Positions 1 to 5,763 of a stretch of 19,503 nt of DNA are shown piece after piece. The stretch is taken from assembly GCA_014730295.1 (NCBI GenBank), contig WJIN01000031.1:1-19503 (forward strand). The letters run 5' to 3'. The translations under genes and the position numbers were made by a program. The notes beneath the pieces are model-generated. The model was not told where the DNA came from, did not search any database, and saw nothing but the letters and a program-made list of their open reading frames with translations. Every line of letters starts with the position of its first letter. Within the stretch, counting starts at the first letter, position 1. This stretch comes from Promethearchaeota archaeon (GTDB lineage: Archaea; Asgardarchaeota; Lokiarchaeia; Sigynarchaeales; SOKP01).

Positions 1-147
1 CCACACTTCCTTACCTTGCCCGTTTCGCATCGTGCGGATCGACCACTTGGAAAACCACGCCTCGCAATCTTCGCAATAAATCCTATTGCCGTCATCGAGG
101 ATATCTTTTTTTCCGCACCACGGGCAGAAATAATAACGGCGGCGATA
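1..147 (-). CDS. Partial zinc-ribbon protein (headless, runs off the left edge)
   Basis: Read on the minus strand, this stretch encodes an uninterrupted frame with two Cys pairs, CPWC and CEDC, 13 residues apart, followed by an aromatic and basic tail (WFSKWSIRTMR). This is the pattern of a small four-Cys zinc ribbon that binds nucleic acid or protein. The frame has no ATG, GTG or TTG upstream of the first Cys pair before a stop near base 225, so the N-terminus seems to be missing. The 3' end lies beyond base 1. Composition is odd: 74 of 148 bases are G or C, whereas the DNA to its right is close to 30%. The plus-strand frame here is also open but shows no recognisable domain. I infer that this belongs to a different gene context from the rest of the window. 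Function is unknown. Confidence 0.5.
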
Positions 148-149
148 AA

Positions 150-557
150 ATGGGAAATATACAATTAGACTTTCCGAGTCCGGAACTACGAGATTGCAGG
201 ATGTTAGCCAATGAACTTCTCATGGACGTATTTGAGAACATTCTTTTCAATTCCATAAAACATAATGAAAATTACCAAATAGATATAATGATTAAAATTT
301 CCCAACGTCAAACTAATGATACTAATTGCTTGTTTATTCAATTTATTGATAATGGTAGGGGTATAACAGACTCTCTAAAAAAGCACGTATTTCAGCGTGC
401 TGCTGATCAATCCATTAAAGGAATGGGTCTTGGCTTAACATTGGTCAACAAAATAATTGAATCTTTCAACGGAGATATTTGGGTGGAAGATCGAATAAAA
501 GGCGACTATAGTAAAGGAAGTATTTTTCATCTTTGCCTTCCCTTAATCAGTCAATAA
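150..557 (+). pseudogene. Histidine kinase ATPase domain, N-terminally truncated
   Basis: The 135 residues are a nearly complete HATPase_c (GHKL) domain, the ATP-binding half of a two-component sensor kinase. The N box is VFENILFNSIKHN (27-39), G1 is DNGRGI (67-72), an F-box-like Phe lies near 81, G2 is GMGLGLTLV (91-99), and the last strand ends in FHLCLP. No dimerisation/phosphoacceptor (HisKA) helices or sensor domain precede it. The frame stays open to the left edge, but that sequence is G+C-rich and lacks an H-box. ATG 150 is the first usable start but has no ribosome site or promoter. As it stands the protein could bind ATP but not autophosphorylate on its own His. Most likely this is the 3' part of a kinase cut at a junction near base 145. 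A stand-alone ATPase protein is less likely. Confidence 0.72.
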
Positions 558-589
558 TAACTAAGATTTTTTAGGACTATCATCACTTT

Positions 590-598
590 TTTATATTA
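590..598 (+). promoter_or_regulatory. TATA-box candidate for the methyltransferase
   Basis: The T/A-only stretch TTTATATTA lies about 25-30 bases before the codons TTG 620 and ATG 629. That is the usual distance from an archaeal TATA box to the transcription start, so the mRNA would have a very short leader or none. Found by inspection only. Confidence 0.4.
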
Positions 599-628
599 AC
601 TGACGCTCTATTTCAAAAGTTGATTAAT

Positions 629-2581
629 ATGGGAAATTCGGCTATAGGACAAATCTTTACACCTGATTACATAGCTAAATTTATGGTATCAAATATTCTA
701 ACTCATCTAAAACAAAGTGAGACTCCTAACAATCATCCACACGGGATAGCAACCAAATCTGTTTTGGAACCATCTGTTGGAAAAGGAATATTTTTAAAAT
801 ATTTATTGGAATATGGTTTTGATGATATTACAGCATACGAGTTAGATGCTTCCTTTAAAGAAAAACTTCGAGATTCTTTCCCAGATCTAACAATACATTT
901 TAAAAATATTCTTATCTCACCACCCAGAGAAAGATTTGATGTTATAATCGGTAATCCTCCCTATTTAGGTCATAATTATAATTCCGAAATTTTTCAAGAG
1001 TATGTTTCTCAATCGGAAATCTGTAAAAGATATTTTGTTGGGAATATGGATTTATTCTATTACTTCATACATCTTGGGATTGAGTTGCTTAAACCTGGTG
1101 GCGTATTATCCTTTATAACAACTAACTATTGGATAAGTAAATCAACAAAAACAGGGATTAAACTTATAAAGCCCCACATCTTAGATGAGTGCTATTTGTT
1201 ACAATATATTGACCTTTCGAGAATAAACCTTTTTCCTCAAGCTCAAGGACAACAAAACTGTATTTTTGTATTACAAAAAAAGAATGAGAAGGAAAAGAGA
1301 ATCAAGCGTAATAAAAATATAGAAATTATTCAAGTTAATTCTAATCCAAATCCACATGACTTATGTGATGCCGAGTATAATAGGTTAGTTTTTAACCTCA
1401 TTAGAAATGGTTCCAATTCGACATACTTTAAACGGTATGTCTCGGCAACTACTCATAATAATTTGGAAGGAAATAATACCTGGAATCTTTCGTATCCAAA
1501 GGAAGTGAAAGATTTAACGGAAAAAATTGAGAAATTTTGCATTAAAGACCGTAAGATCTTTTATTTAAAAGATTACTTTTTGATCCGAAATGGCTTAATT
1601 TTCATCAAAGATGATATATTTATTTTACAAGAAAACGAAACCATCATACACGAAAATGGGTCTCTCTCTATAATGATTGATGATGAATTTGTTCAGCTCA
1701 ATAAAAAGGAACAGATGCGATTGAAAAAATTATATAAAAGCTCATCAATTAAAAAATACGGATATAATAAGAATGCTTATAAAGGATATGCTTTATATTT
1801 TAATAGAAACACATTTAATGTCGATAAGGGAATGTCTCATGCATTCCAGATTGAAAATGAATACCCCAATCTCTACAATTATTTCCAACAATATCAAAAG
1901 GAATTACAAGCTGCCCTAAAAAACGCCAAGGAAGATCAAAGTCATTACTTTTTCCCGCGTCGTGGAGATAGAATAAGGAAGAGATCTGAAGATAACTCTA
2001 GTAGATTAGTCTTTTTACAAGAGCACTATGAGAAAGCTAAGAAGATTTTTTTCCCATATATTAGCGATAAAAATATCTTCGGCTATTCTGATGAGCCTTT
2101 CTTTGCCACTTCTGATGTATATTTTCTCTGGCCAAAAATTCCCGAAGAAAAGATTGATTATAATTTTTTACTTGCATATCTCAATTCTGAGATAGTACAT
2201 TTTCTCTTTCATGCCAAAAATATTAAAATTAAACGGAGTAAGACAAAATTGGAAAATTCTTTACCAATCCCTTTTTTAGATCAGCCTGTCTTTTATGACA
2301 AAAAAGAATTGATTAATCTTATTAGATTTTTAAGTGAATTCTTAATTCATCTTAATACTGATACCCTCAGAACTAGAATCGATGAACAGATTTCGCAATT
2401 AAAACAGCTTGAATATTTTTCATTGCCAGAGAAGAATTTTGAACTTCAAATCCTATCCAATTTAATAGAGGAAGGAAAGAAATTAAAGATTGAGAATTAT
2501 GTGAACCAGCTTTTTTATCAACTGTTTGATATTCAGGAAGATAGGATGAGAGAATTAATGGCGAAATATTATAGTTCTTAA
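629..2581 (+). CDS. Adenine-specific DNA methyltransferase (Eco57I/TaqI type)
   Basis: This is an N6-adenine DNA methyltransferase transferring a methyl group from S-adenosylmethionine to adenine in a specific DNA site. The start, GQIFTPDYIAKFMV, is the classic N-terminal motif of the N6-MTase family. Motif I (LEPSVGKGIF) lies near residues 46-55, an acidic motif II (YELD) follows, and the catalytic motif IV NPPY is near 109-112. The C-terminal half resembles the TaqI-type specificity domain, including the segment around FFATSDVYFLWP and a terminal coiled-coil-like stretch. At 650 residues it fits a methyltransferase plus one target-recognition domain. There is no PD-(D/E)XK nuclease region before motif I, and no nuclease gene is adjacent. 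I chose ATG 629, three codons after a possible TTG 620; neither has a ribosome site, consistent with a leaderless mRNA. It is probably an orphan or BREX/DISARM-like modification enzyme whose partners are not visible. Confidence 0.88.
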   Translation: MGNSAIGQIFTPDYIAKFMVSNILTHLKQSETPNNHPHGIATKSVLEPSVGKGIFLKYLLEYGFDDITAYELDASFKEKLRDSFPDLTIHFKNILISPPRERFDVIIGNPPYLGHNYNSEIFQEYVSQSEICKRYFVGNMDLFYYFIHLGIELLKPGGVLSFITTNYWISKSTKTGIKLIKPHILDECYLLQYIDLSRINLFPQAQGQQNCIFVLQKKNEKEKRIKRNKNIEIIQVNSNPNPHDLCDAEYNRLVFNLIRNGSNSTYFKRYVSATTHNNLEGNNTWNLSYPKEVKDLTEKIEKFCIKDRKIFYLKDYFLIRNGLIFIKDDIFILQENETIIHENGSLSIMIDDEFVQLNKKEQMRLKKLYKSSSIKKYGYNKNAYKGYALYFNRNTFNVDKGMSHAFQIENEYPNLYNYFQQYQKELQAALKNAKEDQSHYFFPRRGDRIRKRSEDNSSRLVFLQEHYEKAKKIFFPYISDKNIFGYSDEPFFATSDVYFLWPKIPEEKIDYNFLLAYLNSEIVHFLFHAKNIKIKRSKTKLENSLPIPFLDQPVFYDKKELINLIRFLSEFLIHLNTDTLRTRIDEQISQLKQLEYFSLPEKNFELQILSNLIEEGKKLKIENYVNQLFYQLFDIQEDRMRELMAKYYSS

Positions 2582-2617
2582 CTTTTCTTGAGCAGCCCTT
2601 ATCCTATTTTCAACTTG

Positions 2618-2625
2618 TTTATATT
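2618..2625 (+). promoter_or_regulatory. TATA-box candidate for the DUF599-like gene
   Basis: TTTATATT lies about 30 bases before GTG 2651, so a transcript starting about 25 bases downstream would be almost leaderless. This suggests the membrane protein has its own promoter rather than depending on the methyltransferase transcript. Confidence 0.4.
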
Positions 2626-2650
2626 TCAAAACTACAAATTTTAAATAAGC

Positions 2651-3304
2651 GTGAAACAACCTCTAGTTGGTATGATTGATGAAATCGCGTTTTGCATCTT
2701 TTGCCTTTGTATAATTTTATACACCTCATTATTATTTATTAGGTTTCGAAGCAATGAGCCATTCAAACTTACTTTATATAATAAGATTTATGAGGATTGG
2801 GTTAAAAATCGTTTGGAGATGCCCTCTGAAATCTCCACTGTCCAAATACTAAGAAATGTGCAAGTAGCCAATTCCACTCTAATTTCTGCTTTGTTTATCC
2901 TTTTAGGGATCTTAATAGGGTTTTATAACTCCGCTTTTCTTGACTCCTCTCCTTTTTTCTGGATCGAAGGTTTGGAACGTGGGTTTATCAAAATATCCGT
3001 AAATCTTTTTGTTATTATGTTTTGCATTATCAATTTTATTCTGTCTATCCGCTCAATTACGCGATGCTCCCTTTTAATCAGCGGAAAACCCCAAAACTAT
3101 TCTATCGGGAGTGTGAATGGAGTAGAAGCCGCAAAAAATGCCTTTCTCTCGGGCAAAAATCATTGGATGTATGGTATCCGAGGATTATTTTTTCTCATAG
3201 CAACATTAACGTGGTTTCTTAATTCTATCCTCTTTATAGTCATAACATGTCTTATATCTGGATATTTAATTCTCTTTAGAGACGTAAGACGGATAGAAGC
3301 ATGA
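2651..3304 (+). CDS. DUF599-like integral membrane protein
   Basis: A 217-residue membrane protein with about four to five hydrophobic helices (roughly 8-30, 72-92, 115-136 and 175-207, the last long enough for two passes). The segment YEDWVKNRLEMPSEISTVQ followed by LRNVQVANSTLI matches the hallmark of DUF599 proteins, in which a W-containing juxtamembrane helix is followed by a VQ-x-LRN motif at the start of a membrane helix. The biochemical role of DUF599 is unknown. The start is GTG 2651, favoured by the TATA-like box 30 bases upstream; there is no Shine-Dalgarno site. It is convergent with the zinc-ribbon membrane protein downstream, so the two do not share a transcript. Nothing links it functionally to the methyltransferase except proximity. 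Confidence 0.68.
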   Translation: MKQPLVGMIDEIAFCIFCLCIILYTSLLFIRFRSNEPFKLTLYNKIYEDWVKNRLEMPSEISTVQILRNVQVANSTLISALFILLGILIGFYNSAFLDSSPFFWIEGLERGFIKISVNLFVIMFCIINFILSIRSITRCSLLISGKPQNYSIGSVNGVEAAKNAFLSGKNHWMYGIRGLFFLIATLTWFLNSILFIVITCLISGYLILFRDVRRIEA

Positions 3305-3316
3305 AAAATTCTCGAT

Positions 3317-3329
3317 AAAAGAAAAAAAA
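3317..3329 (-). terminator. T-tract terminator for the 3362-4609 gene
   Basis: On the minus strand this is a run of T's with single interruptions, about 35 bases past the stop codon. Such oligo-T tracts are sufficient for intrinsic termination in archaea. There is no strong stem. Confidence 0.4.
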
Positions 3330-3361
3330 GATTGTTAATGATAAAGAAAACTATAATTGGA

Positions 3362-4609
3362 TTATGATACTTCAGATCCACAGCTTTCACATACTTTTGC
3401 ATCTTTTGCAATTTTACCACAATAAGGACAAATTCTTTCTGTAACTGTGGGTTGCGCTCCCTTTTTGGTAGTCAGTTCTATTTCTTGAGCGAGTTCTTTC
3501 GAATCAATATCATACTGAATTAAGGGCTTTCGGACTAAAAGATTGAACTGATCTTCTCCGGCTTTTTTATAAGTTCTTATGTTTAAAAATGGAATCAATC
3601 CACCTAAAACTAAAGAGATGCCTAATATCATAAATATTGGTATTAAAGTCCAGATATCTTCGAAAAGATCGAAAAAGAAGAATATCACACTCATCATAAT
3701 TCCCATAGAAAGAAAGATCATTGGTGAAATGAATGCATTTCTGAACATTTTTCCAGGCTTCAGTTCCATCTTGATAAGTGTCTTTCCATTTCTTTCTAAG
3801 AAATTAATAATTGAATTATATCTAATAGTGTATGTATATGGTCGTGTAGTGCTGTATGAGCCGCGGTATCCCGAACTTGATGATGAATATGTTGAGTGTG
3901 TAGTGGTATAATACCCCACACCAGTCTGTTTAAGCTCTGTTTCTATCATATTATTCTCTTCGTAATTAAGAATACTAAGATTGTTAATATGAGTGCAATA
4001 TTTCAAAATTTTATGGTATATTTTGCTTCTCTCTTTTTCAGTTTCTATCTCAAATTTTATTTCGCGGGTTTTACTTTTTGCCCATCTAATTGACAAAAAG
4101 GTCACTCCCACAGTTAAAGCAGCCAATAGAATAATCAGACCAATTTTAACATATTCCATCAGAAAAAGAAATCCATTTGAAACTAGAATCGCTACATCCC
4201 CAATACCAGAATTATGTTCAATATTAATATATATCGTGGTTGGGTTTTCAAAAGATAGTTTTTTATTCACATCACCAACCTGATTGCTTACATTATAAAT
4301 AATATCGGTATAACTTGCATTTCGAGCAACAGTTAAACTATAATTAAGACCGACCGAAGCAGGCAAGGATACTTTTATATCAATATCACCCGCCGTAACT
4401 TCAACATAATATTCAAGAGCACCATTAGTTGATGATAATGTTTCCTTATATTCTTGATTCAACCCAATTTCCTTAGCAGCACTTAAATCAATTTCTGAGT
4501 CCCTACCTATCTCTGATGAGAATAGGATATAAGTACCAAAAAGGCAAAAAAATACACAAAAACCAATTATACTTAGTATGGCTATTTTTTTTGATTGTTT
4601 CATTTTCAT
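3362..4609 (-). CDS. Membrane protein with extracytoplasmic domain and C-terminal zinc ribbon
   Basis: The 415 residues divide clearly. There is a membrane helix or uncleaved signal anchor at 9-30, a beta-rich polar region of about 110 residues that should lie outside the cell, and a second helix at 153-175. A basic/coiled cytosolic segment and a Tyr/Ser/Thr-rich stretch (231-262) follow, then two adjacent helices at 293-313 and 321-343. The short cytosolic tail ends in a four-Cys zinc ribbon (C394, C397, C407, C410; CPYCG and CESCG). The Tyr/Ser-rich segment next to a helical pair recalls DUF3592-type proteins, but I cannot assign a family with confidence. The layout suggests a surface-exposed module tied to a cytosolic zinc finger, possibly for signalling or envelope organisation. 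The gene is divergent from the heat-shock operon across a 397-base gap holding candidate operators, so joint regulation is possible. Function is unknown. Confidence 0.75.
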   Translation of the reverse strand: MKMKQSKKIAILSIIGFCVFFCLFGTYILFSSEIGRDSEIDLSAAKEIGLNQEYKETLSSTNGALEYYVEVTAGDIDIKVSLPASVGLNYSLTVARNASYTDIIYNVSNQVGDVNKKLSFENPTTIYINIEHNSGIGDVAILVSNGFLFLMEYVKIGLIILLAALTVGVTFLSIRWAKSKTREIKFEIETEKERSKIYHKILKYCTHINNLSILNYEENNMIETELKQTGVGYYTTTHSTYSSSSSGYRGSYSTTRPYTYTIRYNSIINFLERNGKTLIKMELKPGKMFRNAFISPMIFLSMGIMMSVIFFFFDLFEDIWTLIPIFMILGISLVLGGLIPFLNIRTYKKAGEDQFNLLVRKPLIQYDIDSKELAQEIELTTKKGAQPTVTERICPYCGKIAKDAKVCESCGSEVS

Positions 4610-4669
4610 CGATATTTTTTGTAGATGATTTATTAGAGAAAAATAAAAATTCGTGAGTTAGTGAAATTA

Positions 4670-4713
4670 TTGTAAAATTTATATTTTGGTAAACTCATTT
4701 ACTTTTTTGTAAA
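4670..4713. repeat. Cluster of TTGTAAA half-sites
   Basis: TTGTAAA occurs at 4670-4676 and 4707-4713. A GTAAA-CTCA-TTTAC inverted repeat (4689-4702) sits between them. The same heptamer forms the perfect palindrome at 4938-4958, and its inverse TTTACAA lies in the gap before the Cdc48 gene (5701-5707). The cluster is nearer the promoter of the divergent membrane protein than that of Hsp20. I read it as possible extra regulator-binding sites; in AT-rich DNA chance copies cannot be excluded. Confidence 0.35.
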
Positions 4714-4893
4714 ACAGGACTAGCTTATTGGAAACAAAAATAAATGAATTTCCTAGCATCTTAATATATTTTTTTTTGTTTACTATGCAACATATTTTAG
4801 CTGGCTTATTTTAGGGATATTATATTATTAAATTCTTTATCTATCTTCAAATACAGCATAGTAAATTGCCGCCTTTCTTTTATTAATCAAAAC

Positions 4894-4914
4894 CGAGACA
4901 TTTAAATAGTCTCG
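4894..4914 (+). promoter_or_regulatory. Hsp20 operon TATA box framed by an inverted repeat
   Basis: The TATA-like octamer TTTAAATA (4901-4908) is flanked by CGAGAC (4894-4899) and GTCTCG (4909-4914), a perfect six-base inverted repeat centred on the box. The arms are G+C-rich in a very AT-rich surrounding, which makes chance less likely. Transcription would begin near 4930, giving a leader of about 75-85 bases. A protein bound to the arms would compete with TBP/TFB at the promoter. Confidence 0.5.
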
Positions 4915-4937
4915 AAAACTTCTTAAAATTAAGTGTT

Positions 4938-4958
4938 TTGTAAAGACTAGGTTTACAA
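4938..4958 (+). promoter_or_regulatory. Palindromic operator candidate, TTGTAAA-N7-TTTACAA
   Basis: TTGTAAA (4938-4944) and TTTACAA (4952-4958) are perfect reverse complements separated by seven bases. This 21-base dyad suits a dimeric winged-helix protein binding two successive major grooves. It lies roughly 10-30 bases past the predicted transcription start of the Hsp20 operon, where a bound repressor would block RNA polymerase. A second overlapping pair, AAAGAC (4942-4947) and GTCTTT (4963-4968), is also present. The likely ligand is the Phr-like regulator encoded third in the operon, which would make the operon self-regulated. This is inference. Confidence 0.5.
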
Positions 4959-5006
4959 GATGGTCTTTAACATCACAAAAAATTAAAAATTATATAAATA
5001 AAAAGG

Positions 5007-5687
5007 GTGTTTATTTTGTTCGACGATGATAAAGACGACTATAAGAGCTTTATTGAGAGACTAAAGGAATATTTGAATGTGGATTCAGACATTTTCGATG
5101 CAGAATTCTATATTTTCCCAAGTACCGATTTAGGTAAGAAATTTGGTTTAGATCCGAACGAGGATAAAGGATTTAAGATCTCCTATCATTATGAGAAAGG
5201 AATGGACCAGCCAGATATTAAAATTCATGGTAATGTTGATGAAGAGAAAGTGAAAGATTATATTAAAAAAATGAATTACATGAAGAATAATCCTAAATTC
5301 AGAGAATATGTTAAAAAAGCGCAGGCACGGCAAAAGCAAAGTCAACAGAAAACCAAAAAAGCATTCGATGCGAAAGACTTATCATTGCGTTTACCGGAAG
5401 AAATTAAAGATTCGGATATGGAATCTGACTCGCTAAAAATGAGAGAACCGATTACGGAAATCCATAATTTTGATGATACATTTCAATTGATACTCGAAGT
5501 ACCCGGCATTAAGGAGAATGATGTGTTTATTAGCTTAAACGATGAGCAAAAGACATTGACCTTTAGCGCAGAAAATGAGAAAAGACGATATCACAAGAAG
5601 ATTCATTTACCGTGTAAAGCATCGCTGTTAAATGATTCTCTGAGTCTGTCTAATGGGATTTTAACATTTGAATGTGAAAAGAAATAA
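5007..5687 (+). CDS. Hsp20/alpha-crystallin family small heat-shock protein
   Basis: An ATP-independent holdase-type chaperone. The alpha-crystallin domain occupies about residues 145-226: EPITEIHNFDDTFQLILEVPG, then a strand with LTFSAE, the RYHKKIHLP strand, and the closing LSNGILTFE with the conserved N-G-I-L motif. It is preceded by about 140 mostly acidic or charged residues, including an Asp-rich start (FDDDKDDY) and a Lys/Gln-rich helix near 105-125. The protein stops right after the last core strand, so the C-terminal I-x-I/V tail that links dimers into large oligomers is absent. The frame opens at GTG 5007. TTG 5016, six bases after GGTG, is a good alternative and would remove three residues. 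It is the first gene of a four-gene run with Cdc48, a Phr-like regulator and a metalloprotease. Pyrococcus has a similar hsp20-AAA+ ATPase pair under Phr control. Confidence 0.88.
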   Translation: MFILFDDDKDDYKSFIERLKEYLNVDSDIFDAEFYIFPSTDLGKKFGLDPNEDKGFKISYHYEKGMDQPDIKIHGNVDEEKVKDYIKKMNYMKNNPKFREYVKKAQARQKQSQQKTKKAFDAKDLSLRLPEEIKDSDMESDSLKMREPITEIHNFDDTFQLILEVPGIKENDVFISLNDEQKTLTFSAENEKRRYHKKIHLPCKASLLNDSLSLSNGILTFECEKK

Positions 5688-5700
5688 ATTCATATTTTTA

Positions 5701-5707
5701 TTTACAA
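5701..5707 (+). promoter_or_regulatory. Single TTTACAA half-site before Cdc48
   Basis: This heptamer is identical to the right arm of the Hsp20 operator and lies in the 76-base gap between Hsp20 and Cdc48. It may mark a second binding site of the same regulator, but a lone heptamer in AT-rich DNA is weak evidence. Confidence 0.2.
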
Positions 5708-5763
5708 TTTATAGATTTTAAGAATTAATTACATACAAAAAAATAGAGAGGAAAGATACTAAT

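Larger units (their letters stand above)
4610..5006. promoter_or_regulatory. 397-base divergent regulatory gap upstream of the Hsp20 operon
   Basis: No gene is supported here. The gap separates the minus-strand membrane protein from the Hsp20-Cdc48-Phr operon. It contains a TATA-like box at 4901-4908, two inverted repeats close to it, and TTGTAAA half-sites at 4670-4676, 4707-4713 and 4938-4944, with the inverse at 4952-4958. A GTAAA-N4-TTTAC element lies at 4689-4702, between the first two half-sites. Single elements are listed separately. The rest is AT-rich with no stable hairpin or RNA gene that I can see. Confidence 0.6.

Noticed and set aside
3..149. Plus-strand in-frame extension of the histidine kinase to the left edge
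   Set aside because: The frame is open, but its translation shows no HisKA helix or H-box, it is G+C-rich, and the opposite strand reads a much better zinc ribbon.
629..2581. Type IIG restriction-methylation fusion
   Set aside because: No nuclease domain precedes motif I and the length fits a methyltransferase plus one specificity domain.
3579..4283. Plus-strand open frames across the zinc-ribbon membrane gene
   Set aside because: They are antisense shadows of the 3362-4609 gene, with no domain and no start signals.
4991..5000. TATATAAATA as the Hsp20 TATA box
   Set aside because: It lies only 7-25 bases before the possible starts at 5007 and 5016, too close for transcription to begin upstream of them; 4901-4908 fits better.
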